In this document: one piece after another, positions 13,921-22,082 of the stretch | Layout of the letters: each line of letters starts with the position of its first letter | How positions within the stretch are numbered: position 1 is the first letter of the stretch | Source: STD2-77 sp964503935 | GTDB lineage: Bacteria > Patescibacteriota > Minisyncoccia > JAHIHE01 > JAGLIN01 | Assembly: GCA_964503935.1 (NCBI GenBank) | Contig: CAZDCJ010000004.1 | Span: 1-49,223, forward strand | Reading direction: 5' to 3' | Length of the DNA stretch: 49,223 nucleotides | Program-made: the position numbers and the translations under genes | The notes under the pieces: generated by a model | Told to the model about the DNA's origin: nothing | Databases searched by the model: none | The model's input: the letters and a program-made list of their open reading frames with translations, nothing else

Positions 13921-14286
13921 ATGGAAGCGTTGACTCCGGAAAAATTGGAATATTTCAAGGATAAGCTTATCGCCCGCAAGGCAAGCATCGAGGCACAGCT
14001 CGCGGCCTTCGCCAAAAAGAGCTCGGACATCAAGAACGATTATGAGACCGTCTTCGAACAGATCGGTGACAGTCCGGAAGAGAACGCCGACGAAGTCACA
14101 GCCTATGGCGACAACCTGGCGATCGAACACGAGATGGAAGAAAGCCTTATGGAAATCGATGCCGCCCTCGAACGGATCGAGAAAGGCACCTATGGCTTCT
14201 GCCAGAACTGCAAGCAGGTGATCAGTCTGGAAAGATTAGAAGTCATGCCGGAAGCGACGGAATGCATCAAGTGCGAGAAAGAATAA
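13921..14286 (+). CDS. DksA/TraR-type C4 zinc-finger protein
   Basis: The 121-residue protein has an N-terminal helical hairpin (about residues 1-85) and a C-terminal zinc finger CQNCKQVISLERLEVMPEAT with the second pair CIKC close to the end, so all four Cys are present. DksA-type proteins enter the RNA polymerase secondary channel. The tip motif DxxDxA of classical DksA is not clear, so a YteA-like or TraR-like group member is as likely as DksA itself. It is followed 3 bp later by lspA. Confidence 0.88.
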   Translation: MEALTPEKLEYFKDKLIARKASIEAQLAAFAKKSSDIKNDYETVFEQIGDSPEENADEVTAYGDNLAIEHEMEESLMEIDAALERIEKGTYGFCQNCKQVISLERLEVMPEATECIKCEKE

Positions 14287-14289
14287 ATC

Positions 14290-14700
14290 ATGCTTTTTAG
14301 CAAGAAGACATCTTGGCGTCCGAAAAACTTCCTTCTGGTTTTTGCGGGCGTTTTATTTTCTGACCATCTCTTAAAGAAAATCTTCCTGGGCAGCGGCGAT
14401 TATCTGAAGAACTCAGGCGGACTCTTCGGCTTCGGAACGGATCCGACGCTCTCCTTCCTTGCTCTCCTCTTATTCTTAGGTCTCGCCCTCTCAGGACTGC
14501 ATGGCCGGAAGGGGATTGCGCGCTTTTCTTTCCCGCTCGCTCTCCTTCTCGGCGGGATAGCCAGCAACCTCCTTGACCGATTGCTCTGGGGTCATATCAT
14601 CGACTACCTGAGAATGGGAGAGATATGTGCTTTCAACCTGGCTGACCTCGCCATCGCGGCAGGAGCGGTACTTTTCATCTGGCGGATTATCAAAGAATAG
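14290..14700 (+). CDS. lspA: Lipoprotein signal peptidase (signal peptidase II), short form
   Basis: The 136-residue membrane protein has four hydrophobic segments and the conserved LspA blocks in order: SDHLLKK (near residue 25), NSGGLFGFGTD (41-51), GGIASNLLDR (88-97), GHIIDYL (101-107) and FNLADLAI (115-122). The catalytic pair of P. aeruginosa LspA corresponds to Asp105 and Asp119 here; the loop between them is shorter than usual. LspA cleaves prolipoproteins at the lipobox Cys in the cytoplasmic membrane. It directly follows the dksA-like gene (3-bp gap) and precedes a solute-binding protein gene. Confidence 0.88.
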   Translation: MLFSKKTSWRPKNFLLVFAGVLFSDHLLKKIFLGSGDYLKNSGGLFGFGTDPTLSFLALLLFLGLALSGLHGRKGIARFSFPLALLLGGIASNLLDRLLWGHIIDYLRMGEICAFNLADLAIAAGAVLFIWRIIKE

Positions 14701-14739
14701 GTTAGAATATGCATATAAAATAAAAATAAAATCAAACAG

Positions 14740-16179
14740 ATGTCTAAGAAGAATTCAATCTTGATCGCATCGATCATCCTAATACTGCTGACGATAATCG
14801 TCTTCAAGATTTCCGGTTATACCGATTACGCCCCAGTGAAGGATATTATCGACAAGAAAGAAGGGCCGGCCAAGGTCACCCTGGAATTCTGGGGGGTATG
14901 GGATAATTCCGACAGCTGGCAGGCTATCATCGACAAGTATGAGAAAGAAGCGCATCTCTGGGGCGGACAAGCAGTGCAGGTAGAGATAAACTATACCAAG
15001 AAGGATATCGCTTCTTACGAGCAGGATATCGAGAATGCCTATGGCGATAGCAAGAGTCCAAGCATTTATCTCATCAATAATTACTGGCTGGAAAGATACG
15101 TCGAGAGCCTCCAGCCGCTCACGGACAGCCTCGCCACTATCGACGAGTACGAGCTCGTAACACGCGAAGATATACAGAAGGACTATCCTTCTTATATCCT
15201 GCAAGACGCCGTCTATGGCGAGAGGGATATCCAGGACCTGATAAACGGCGGCGGCAAAGCCTATGCGATTCCTACCTATTCCGACAACCTGGCACTCTAT
15301 TATAATAAGGACCTCTTCCAGAAAGCCGGCATCGAGAAAGCTCCTACCACCTGGGAAGAACTCAAGGCCGATGCGAAGAAACTGACGCTTGCCGGCAAGA
15401 AAGACGCTATTACCCAGTCCGGCATCGCACTGGGCAGCGGCAAGAACACCAACCGTGCCTGCGACATCTATTCTCTTCTCGCTCTCCAGGGCGGAAGCAA
15501 AGTAATCAATTCGCAGAGTGAAGTGGACTTCAACAAGAAAATCGCCATCCAGACCTCATCGGGCACGATAGAAAGGGAACCGGGGCTCACCGCCCTTCAG
15601 TTCTACATGGAATTTACCGATTCCAACAAAGAGATATACTCCTGGAACGACACCTTCGCCGACTCCGTCCAGGCTTTTGCCGAAGGAAAGACAGCGATGA
15701 TGATCAACTACAGTTATCAGATACCCAACTTGCTCGCCCTCAGACCCGAACTCAATTACGGCATCGCGCCAGTACCGCAACTGGCAAATTCCACCCAGAT
15801 AACCCTTTCCAACCATTGGTTCCCGGTCGTGTCCGAACAAGATTCCTGCAAAGTAGAAGGGGGAGCCAAGGATATCGATTGCGCCCAGATCGCTTGGAGC
15901 TTCCTTTCTTTCGCCAATAGGAAAGAGAATATCGCGCTCTATCTGGACACGGCCGACAAAGCCTCCGCGCGCACCGACCTTAGCGCCGAACAAGCGAAGG
16001 GGGATAACAAGATCGCAGCTTTCGCGAAGCAATCCGGCATTGCACGCAGCTACAACAAATTTGACGACCGGATCGATGCTATCCTTACGGAGATGCTGGA
16101 TGAGGTATACGGCAACCGGACCGATTGGAGGGCCAAAGCCGATGCGGCCGCAGCAAAAATCGAGGAATTAAAGAAATAA
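14740..16179 (+). CDS. Membrane-anchored extracellular solute-binding protein, family 1 (copy 2)
   Basis: The 479-residue protein is a paralogue of 5961-7319: both have an N-terminal anchor helix (here about residues 6-25), a VTLEFWGVWD/VTLTFYGARD first strand, a YAIPTYSDNLALYYNKDLF/YSLPLYVDTPALLYNKTMF pair, GIALGSGKNTNRA/GAALGGSKYTNRA, and FAEGKTAMMINYSY/FIEGRAAMSINYSY. There is no Cys near the anchor, so it is not a lipoprotein despite the adjacent lspA gene. No permease is nearby. A pair of Cys around residues 368 and 379 may form a disulfide. The ligand is unknown, although the fold suggests oligosaccharides. Confidence 0.87.
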   Translation: MSKKNSILIASIILILLTIIVFKISGYTDYAPVKDIIDKKEGPAKVTLEFWGVWDNSDSWQAIIDKYEKEAHLWGGQAVQVEINYTKKDIASYEQDIENAYGDSKSPSIYLINNYWLERYVESLQPLTDSLATIDEYELVTREDIQKDYPSYILQDAVYGERDIQDLINGGGKAYAIPTYSDNLALYYNKDLFQKAGIEKAPTTWEELKADAKKLTLAGKKDAITQSGIALGSGKNTNRACDIYSLLALQGGSKVINSQSEVDFNKKIAIQTSSGTIEREPGLTALQFYMEFTDSNKEIYSWNDTFADSVQAFAEGKTAMMINYSYQIPNLLALRPELNYGIAPVPQLANSTQITLSNHWFPVVSEQDSCKVEGGAKDIDCAQIAWSFLSFANRKENIALYLDTADKASARTDLSAEQAKGDNKIAAFAKQSGIARSYNKFDDRIDAILTEMLDEVYGNRTDWRAKADAAAAKIEELKK

Positions 16180-16189
16180 TCCCAAACTG

Positions 16190-16603
16190 ATGGACAAGCT
16201 CATTACCTATACCGACGGCGGCTCGCGCAACAATCCCGGACCCGCCGCCTGCGGCATCGTAGTCCAAAATGCGCAAGAAGAGATCGTCTGCACTTTTTCC
16301 AAATATATCGGCACCGCCACCAACAACGAAGCCGAATACACCGCGCTCATCCTGGCACTTGAGAAAGTTAGAGGACTATTGGAAGGAAAAGGAGAAGTCG
16401 CCTGCCACCTCGACAGTGAACTGGTCGTCAAGCAGCTCAACAGGGAGTACAAAGTGAAAGACGAGAAGATGAAAGCTCTCTATACCCAGGTCGTAAAGCT
16501 CACCCTTGATTTCGACAAAGTGGAATTCATCCATATCCGCCGCGAGAAAAACAAGCTCGCCGACAAATTGGTAAACCAGGAGTTGGACAAGCAGGGATTC
16601 TGA
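16190..16603 (+). CDS. Ribonuclease HI-family protein
   Basis: The 137-residue protein holds the four acidic residues of RNase HI: Asp9 (YTDGGSRNNPG), Glu49 (NNEAEY), Asp75 (HLDSELVV) and Asp125 (KLADKLVNQ). It is closer to the short archaeal/Bacillus YpeP-YpdQ type than to E. coli RnhA, lacking the basic handle region. It should cleave RNA in RNA-DNA hybrids. It starts 10 bp after the solute-binding protein gene and is the last gene before a terminator. Confidence 0.9.
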   Translation: MDKLITYTDGGSRNNPGPAACGIVVQNAQEEIVCTFSKYIGTATNNEAEYTALILALEKVRGLLEGKGEVACHLDSELVVKQLNREYKVKDEKMKALYTQVVKLTLDFDKVEFIHIRREKNKLADKLVNQELDKQGF

Positions 16604-16688
16604 GAAAAGATATCCGTGTCATTCTGAGGTACTCTGAAGAACCCCGATCTGTTCCGCGGTAATTCAAGAATACACATTCATCATACTG

Positions 16689-16717
16689 GTTCGGTCGTCT
16701 CGACCGAACTTTTTTTT
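16689..16717 (+). terminator. Intrinsic terminator after RNase HI
   Basis: GTTCGGTCG-TCT-CGACCGAAC followed by eight T residues. Confidence 0.9.
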
Positions 16718-16815
16718 GACTCCAAAAACAAAAAAGATAGCCCTCATCTTGGAGAAGATTAAGGCAAAAAAAGAACCAGAATATGGTTCATGTCTTTTTG
16801 AAATCGGAATTTTTG

Positions 16816-17277
16816 CTAATAATCGATCGTTTTCTCCATGACCCAGCAACCGTCTCTCATGCCGACTTTATTGAAGCCATACCGCGTATAGAGATACCTC
16901 GAAGGATTATCGGGAAAGACCTCCAGAATGATTTTCATCAATTCCATTTCTCGCGCCTTTCCTTCCACCAAGGCGAGCATATAACGGCCGATTCCCTGGT
17001 TCTGGAATTCTTCAGCTACGTTAATATTCAGAAGATGAAGAAAGTCTCCTTCTTTAAAAGCATCGAAAAAAGCAATAGGCCTATCTTGATATTCGACGAT
17101 GATAATGCTTCCGGGCTTGGTCTTCTCCCAGAATAAATCCGAATTCCATTCTTCGCCCCTATTTCTAAACATCGTTTCCGCCATATTCTTTTTCAGAAGA
17201 TCATGTACAAACAGGAGGTCATCAGTCTGGCAACGCCTGGCACTCAGATTATTAGGATCTATTTTGATGGTATTCAT
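16816..17277 (-). CDS. GNAT-family N-acetyltransferase
   Basis: The product has the acetyl-CoA binding motif A as QNQGIGRYMLALVEGKARE followed by a YLYTRYGFNKVG motif B, the standard GNAT arrangement. The acceptor is unknown (a small molecule or protein N-terminus is possible). I chose the ATG at 17275-17277 (MNTIKID) over the one six codons upstream because a TTGACA (17315-17320) and TATGCT (17291-17296) promoter pair on the minus strand, spaced 18 bp, would place the transcription start inside the longer version. The longer start at 17295 remains possible. Confidence 0.8.
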   Translation of the reverse strand: MNTIKIDPNNLSARRCQTDDLLFVHDLLKKNMAETMFRNRGEEWNSDLFWEKTKPGSIIIVEYQDRPIAFFDAFKEGDFLHLLNINVAEEFQNQGIGRYMLALVEGKAREMELMKIILEVFPDNPSRYLYTRYGFNKVGMRDGCWVMEKTIDY

Positions 17278-17295
17278 GACAATGAAGAATAGCAT

Positions 17296-17618
17296 ATATT
17301 ATATATTTTGTCAATGTCAAAATTAGGAAGGTTATAATATTTAAAAGAACAACTACAGCTTATCTCTGGATTCCCGCCGGAGTTTATGCTCGCGAAAGCA
17401 AGCGCGGGAATGACAAAAACAGGCAGGGACGACAATCATTCTTTTATCATTTCGAAGGTCTTAGCCTGAGAAATCTTAGGTCTAGTTAGCGGCTAAGACA
17501 ATCTTTTTATGAACATACCGCCTGAAGCGCTGTCGTGTAGTTTACAGATTTCTCACCTTCGGTTCAAAATGACAGGTGCTAGTTATCAGTCATAAGTCGT
17601 GGGTTGTCAGTCATTCTG
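17296..17618. other. Gene-free stretch with degenerate repeats
   Basis: A GGATTCCCGCCGGAG...CGCGGGAATGAC inverted pair (17370-17412) and further TCATTxx fragments are present. No gene is supported. Confidence 0.5.
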
Positions 17619-17647
17619 TGGACTTCCGGGATTTTTTTTGCCATAAT
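17619..17647 (+). promoter_or_regulatory. Promoter of the glycan cluster
   Basis: TGGACT (17619-17624), a 17-bp spacer and CATAAT (17642-17647), 32 bp before ATG 17680. Confidence 0.6.
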
Positions 17648-17679
17648 GAGAAAAGAATATAATCACTTTTCCCATAGAG

Positions 17680-18795
17680 ATGAAAATAGCCTTGGTGCAC
17701 GACTATCTCGTGCAGTACGGAGGGGCAGAGAGAGTCTTGGAAAATTTCTGCGAGATGTTCCCGGATGCCCCTATCTTCACCCTCGTCTATGACGAGAAGC
17801 TGACCCATGGCGCTTTCAAAGGCCGCAAGATCCGCACATCCTTCCTCCAGAGGATCCCTTTTACCAGCTCGCATCACCGCGCCTTCCCGCTCCTCATGCC
17901 CATGGCCATCGAGAGCCTGGATCTCAGGGGCTACGACGTGGTGCTTTCTGATTCGGCCAGCTACGCCAAAGGAGTACTGACCGGAACCGATACTCTCCAT
18001 ATCACTTACTGCCACACGCCCATGCGCTACGCCTGGGACGATTGCCATCGGCACATGCGGGAGTTCGACTATTCGCGCCTCACGCGCAAGCTCATGCCCT
18101 TCGGCATGAGCTATCTGCGGCTCTGGGACCGGATTTCCGCCGACCGGCCGGACACCTATATCGCCAATTCCCGGTTCGTGGCCGACCGCATCCGGAAATA
18201 TTACGGCCGCACCGCCGAAGTGGTCTATCCGCCCGTCAATCTCGACAACTTCGCCATCTCTGACAGCTATGATGATTATTTCCTCGCCGTCGGCCGCGCC
18301 CTTCCCTACAAGAGGTTCGATATCCTGATCGGAGCATTCAACCGGCTGGGCCTTCCGCTCAAGATCATCGGAACGGGGCCGGAAATCGACAATCTCAGAA
18401 AATCCGCCAGGAACAACATCGAATTCCTGGGATATCTCAGTGACCGGGAAGTAAGCCGGCACTACGCCCGCGCGAGGGCGCTCATCTTTCCTTCGGAAGA
18501 GGATTTCGGCATCACGCCGCTGGAAGCGATGGCCTGCGGTCGGCCGGTAATCGCCTACCGGGGCGGAGGAGCGATGGAAACCGTGACCCCGGGAAAGACC
18601 GGCAGCTTCTTCTCCGCGCAATCGCCGGAAGCTGTCATCGCCGCGGTAGAGGATTTCCGCCCGGAAGATTTCAACCCCGCAGAGATCCGCCGACACGCGG
18701 AAAGATTTGACCGCCGTATCTTCCAGCAGAAGATGAGACAGATAATCGAAGACGGATACGCAAATTTTAAAAATAATCAAAAGCAATGGAACTAA
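17680..18795 (+). CDS. GT4-family glycosyltransferase (WbaZ-like)
   Basis: The 371-residue protein has the GT-B fold pattern of family GT4: an N-terminal MKIALVHDYLVQYGGAERVL with the acceptor-side glycine loop, a YCHTPMRYAWD segment, and the C-terminal donor-binding part with FLAVGRALPYKRFDILIGAF and the EX7E motif in PSEEDFGITPLEAMACGRPV. WbaZ/PimB-type mannosyl- or glucosyltransferases are the nearest named relatives; the sugar is not predictable. It overlaps the Wzz-like gene by 10 bp, so the two are coupled. Confidence 0.9.
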   Translation: MKIALVHDYLVQYGGAERVLENFCEMFPDAPIFTLVYDEKLTHGAFKGRKIRTSFLQRIPFTSSHHRAFPLLMPMAIESLDLRGYDVVLSDSASYAKGVLTGTDTLHITYCHTPMRYAWDDCHRHMREFDYSRLTRKLMPFGMSYLRLWDRISADRPDTYIANSRFVADRIRKYYGRTAEVVYPPVNLDNFAISDSYDDYFLAVGRALPYKRFDILIGAFNRLGLPLKIIGTGPEIDNLRKSARNNIEFLGYLSDREVSRHYARARALIFPSEEDFGITPLEAMACGRPVIAYRGGGAMETVTPGKTGSFFSAQSPEAVIAAVEDFRPEDFNPAEIRRHAERFDRRIFQQKMRQIIEDGYANFKNNQKQWN

Positions 18796-19391
18796 AAAGC
18801 TATCTCAAGATAATCAGCTCGGAAAAGAACATGATCCTCGCGGCAACGCTCATGACCGCTGCCGCCGCCTGGATATTCTCTCTCTATGCAGCTGCCAGCT
18901 ACGACGCTTCCGTCTCTCTCTTCATCACGAAGGATGGCACCCAGACAACCGACGGATTCAAGTATGACGGCTATTACGCCCTGGAATCCGGAGAGATCGT
19001 GGCAGATAATATAGAGAAGATGCTCCAGAGCCCCCAATTAGTGGAAAGTATCTACGCTGCCTCCGGGATAGATCCGGCCTTCAGGAACCTCAAGGCCTAC
19101 AAGAAAAAATTTTCCGCCAAGAAGATGTCCAACTCCTACGTCGAAGTGAGTTTCGAGGCGAACAGCCGGGGAGATGCAGAAAGACTAGCGGCTGCCCTCT
19201 CCGAAGCTGTGGGCAAGGAAATGCAGGACACAAAAGCCCGCAGCGACAGCGAAGTCGACTTTTCTATCAAGAACAACCCTCCGGTCATCCTCGAAGACAA
19301 GCCTGACGCTACCATGAACTTCGCGATAGGGCTCCTGTCGGGAGCATTCCTCGGTATCTTCGCTGCCTTCATCAAGAAATATTTCGCCTAA
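18786..19391 (+). CDS. Wzz/YveK-like polysaccharide chain-length regulator
   Basis: The 201-residue protein has two membrane helices, about residues 19-38 and 177-196, with a coiled extracytoplasmic part between, the architecture of Wzz-domain co-polymerases. The second helix is followed only by a short tail, so the tyrosine kinase part of BY-kinases is absent. It probably controls length or export of the glycan made by the flanking glycosyltransferases. It overlaps the upstream glycosyltransferase by 10 bp and precedes the next one by 12 bp. Confidence 0.78.
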   Translation: MELKSYLKIISSEKNMILAATLMTAAAAWIFSLYAAASYDASVSLFITKDGTQTTDGFKYDGYYALESGEIVADNIEKMLQSPQLVESIYAASGIDPAFRNLKAYKKKFSAKKMSNSYVEVSFEANSRGDAERLAAALSEAVGKEMQDTKARSDSEVDFSIKNNPPVILEDKPDATMNFAIGLLSGAFLGIFAAFIKKYFA

Positions 19392-19403
19392 TACATCTCA
19401 TAC

Positions 19404-20552
19404 ATGAGCACGACTATCGGCATCGACATCCGTATGCTCGCCCGGGGAAATAAGACCGGCATCGAAGAATACGCCTCCGAGCTCCTCGAGCATATGCTGC
19501 CCCTCGATGGGAGCATCCGCTTCAAGCTGTTCTATAACGGCTTCCGGAAAGAACAGCTCCGTTTCGAATGGCTGGATTTTCCGAATGTCGAACTCTGGGA
19601 GTTCCGCATCCCCAACCGCCTCTTGGACAGCGCTTCCCGCTTCCTTCGGAAGCCGCAGATGGACAGACTTCTCGGCGGCGTGGATAAATTCTTCTCCCCC
19701 CACATCTTCCTCAGCTCCACGAGCAAGCGATGCGAGAAAATCGTGACTTTCCACGACCTCAGTTTCGAGAAATATCCGGAGTTCTATTCCTCGCAGAAGA
19801 ATTTCTGGCATCTTTCCATGGACCCGCGAAGGCAGGCCCGGGAGGCGGACAAGATCATCGCCGTGTCCGAGTCCACCAAAGAGGATCTCATGGAAATCTA
19901 CCAGGTCCCGCCGGAAAAGATCCGGGTAATCTACTCAGGACTGGGCATAAAAGCGAAGAGGGAGGTCCTGCCCCGGGAAAAGGTATATGTGACCCGGAAG
20001 TACGAGCTGCCGGAAGATTACATCCTCTATCTGGGAACACTGGAACCGCGCAAGAACATCGTCAGCCTCCTTCAAGCTTTCGACCACCTGAAGAAAGAAG
20101 AAGCTTTCCGATACTCCGGCCTCAAGCTGGTAATCGCCGGCGCCAAGGGATGGCTCTATGACGACATCTTCCGGGCCGCTCGCGCCTCTTCTTTTCGCCG
20201 CGATATCATCTTCACCGGCTACGTGGAAGACCGGCACAAGGCCGCCCTCTACCGCATGGCTCGGCTCTTCGTCTATCCTTCTTTCTATGAAGGATTCGGT
20301 TTCCCGCCCCTGGAAGCGATGGCGCAAGACACACCGGTCGTGACTTCCAGCATCTCTTCTATCCCGGAAGCGGTGGAAAATACCGCCGTCACCGTAAATC
20401 CTACGAACCCCGACGAGCTGTATAAGGCTATGAGAGAAGTCCTCCTGGACCCGAAGCTTTCGAGCAACCTCTCCGCGTTCGGGCACGGAAGAGCCAAGCT
20501 CTTCGACTGGAACAAATGCGCAAGGGAAACGCTGGAATTCATATTGGGATAA
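19404..20552 (+). CDS. GT4-family glycosyltransferase
   Basis: The 382-residue protein begins with GIDIRMLARGNKTGIEEYAS, shared by the MtfB/WbpY-like mannosyltransferase group, and continues with VTFHDLSFEKYPEFY, the donor-side YILYLGTLEPRKNIVSLLQA and the EX7E motif YPSFYEGFGFPPLEAMAQDT. It resembles 20935-22068 closely in architecture, and both begin with the same GID(I/A)RM motif, suggesting duplication. The linkage is unknown. A terminator follows. Confidence 0.9.
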   Translation: MSTTIGIDIRMLARGNKTGIEEYASELLEHMLPLDGSIRFKLFYNGFRKEQLRFEWLDFPNVELWEFRIPNRLLDSASRFLRKPQMDRLLGGVDKFFSPHIFLSSTSKRCEKIVTFHDLSFEKYPEFYSSQKNFWHLSMDPRRQAREADKIIAVSESTKEDLMEIYQVPPEKIRVIYSGLGIKAKREVLPREKVYVTRKYELPEDYILYLGTLEPRKNIVSLLQAFDHLKKEEAFRYSGLKLVIAGAKGWLYDDIFRAARASSFRRDIIFTGYVEDRHKAALYRMARLFVYPSFYEGFGFPPLEAMAQDTPVVTSSISSIPEAVENTAVTVNPTNPDELYKAMREVLLDPKLSSNLSAFGHGRAKLFDWNKCARETLEFILG

Positions 20553-20559
20553 GTTATTA

Positions 20560-20593
20560 TGATCCGACCCCGTGTCGGATCATTTATTTTTTC
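20560..20593 (+). terminator. Intrinsic terminator within the glycan cluster
   Basis: TGATCCGAC-CCCGT-GTCGGATCA followed by TTTATTTTTT, 8 bp after the glycosyltransferase stop. Confidence 0.88.
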
Positions 20594-20934
20594 TCATTTG
20601 TCACCCCTGAGTCCCTGCGATAACAACCATCATTCTACCGCTGCGCAGCGGAACGGAGAAACGCCTTCGTTACCGCTTGTTTGCCTGTTATCACATGGTC
20701 CTATCCATAGAGACCGACTTCTCATTTCACTCGGACAAATGAAGTCTTGACGGCATAGGCTCGGGATTACCATCCCCGCCTCTGCGGAAGCAGGCTCTAC
20801 ACTTGGCTCCTCGCGATAGAAGATAAGAGCATATCATTCCCGCAATCAAGCCTGAACAGTGCTGTCGTAAAATTCCGGAATGACATATAATATGATCATG
20901 CGACCATAATTAAGAATTTCATAATCCTTCAGCT
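20594..20934. other. Gene-free stretch between two glycosyltransferase genes
   Basis: It contains degenerate GGAATGAC-type repeat fragments (20765-20885) and a TATAAT at about 20887 that could be the -10 box for the next gene, but its -35 region is poor. No gene is supported. Confidence 0.45.
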
Positions 20935-22068
20935 ATGAACAACCGGACTTCCTCGCCCAAGACCATCGGCATCGACGCCCGCATGTACGGCTATGCGCAG
21001 ACAGGAATCGGCAACTATATCCGCCAGCTCCTGCGCTTCATTTTCGAGAACGACCACGTGAACGATTATGTGATATTCCTTTCTCCGGAAGAATTCGATG
21101 CCTTCCCCATTCCCAACGCACGGGTGCGCAAAGTGAAGACGACTGCCCGCTGGTACGGCTGGAAAGAGCAGCTTATTCTTCCCTTCACGCTGTCGCGCGA
21201 GAAGCTCGACCTCATGCATTTCACGCATTTCAATTCTCCCATCCTCTACCTGGGAAAAACGATCAGCACTATCCACGATGTCACCCCATACTTCTTCCCC
21301 GGTCACAAGATGAAATCCCCTCTGCGCCGCGCGGCTTTCCGGCTGGTCTTCTACTCTTCCGTAAAGAAAGCACGGAAGATCATCGCCGTCTCCGAATCCA
21401 CCAAGAACGACATCATCCGCTACTTCAGGATGAAGGACGAAAAGATCCAAGTCATCTACGAAGGCGCCGACGGACAGTTCCGTCTTCTTCCCAAAGAGAG
21501 CGTGGACAGTCTCCGGCAGAAATACGGCCTAAATAGACCATTTCTTTTCTATACCGGCGTATGGCGGAATCACAAGAACCTGGTCGGGCTCATCCGGGCA
21601 TTCAAGCTCATCCGGGAAAAATACCGAGACGACCTGCTCCTGGTCCTGGGCGGAAAGGAAGACCCGTATTATCCGGAAGTGCGCCGGACCTGGGAGGAGA
21701 TGGGACTCCAGAGGGACATTATCCCCGTAGGCTTCATCGATCAGACAGAGCTACCCGCCTTCTACAATGCCGCCACCGCTTTCATTATCCCATCCTTCTA
21801 CGAAGGCTTCGGTCTTATCGGACTGGAGGCGATGAGCTGCGGCACACCAGTCATCTCTTCCGACCGCACCAGCCTGCCGGAGATCCTCGGTGACGCCGCC
21901 GTTTACTTCGATCCGGATGATCCCGAAGAGATGGCAGAGAAGATACATCTGGTGATGAGCGATAAAAAATTGTATAATGTACTCAGAGAAAAAGGATTTG
22001 AGCAGGCAAAAAGATACAGCTGGGACAAGATGGGCAAAGAGACGACGGAAATCTATGAAAAAATATAA
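20935..22068 (+). CDS. GT4-family glycosyltransferase
   Basis: The 377-residue protein begins TIGIDARMYGYAQTGIGNYI, then has STIHDVTPYFFPGHK, FLFYTGVWRNHKNLVGLIRA and the EX7E motif PSFYEGFGLIGLEAMSCGTP. It is the closest relative in the window of 19404-20552. It probably adds one sugar, perhaps mannose, to a lipid-linked or cell-surface glycan. It lies 14 bp upstream of the DUF4012 gene and is probably cotranscribed with it. Confidence 0.9.
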   Translation: MNNRTSSPKTIGIDARMYGYAQTGIGNYIRQLLRFIFENDHVNDYVIFLSPEEFDAFPIPNARVRKVKTTARWYGWKEQLILPFTLSREKLDLMHFTHFNSPILYLGKTISTIHDVTPYFFPGHKMKSPLRRAAFRLVFYSSVKKARKIIAVSESTKNDIIRYFRMKDEKIQVIYEGADGQFRLLPKESVDSLRQKYGLNRPFLFYTGVWRNHKNLVGLIRAFKLIREKYRDDLLLVLGGKEDPYYPEVRRTWEEMGLQRDIIPVGFIDQTELPAFYNAATAFIIPSFYEGFGLIGLEAMSCGTPVISSDRTSLPEILGDAAVYFDPDDPEEMAEKIHLVMSDKKLYNVLREKGFEQAKRYSWDKMGKETTEIYEKI

Positions 22069-22082
22069 AGAGCGCACCCAAG

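Noticed and set aside
16604..16815. Another full TGTCAT-type inverted repeat after RNase HI
   Set aside because: Only one end (GTGTCATTCTGAGGTACTC near 16617) is present, with no matching right arm, so it was not called as an element.
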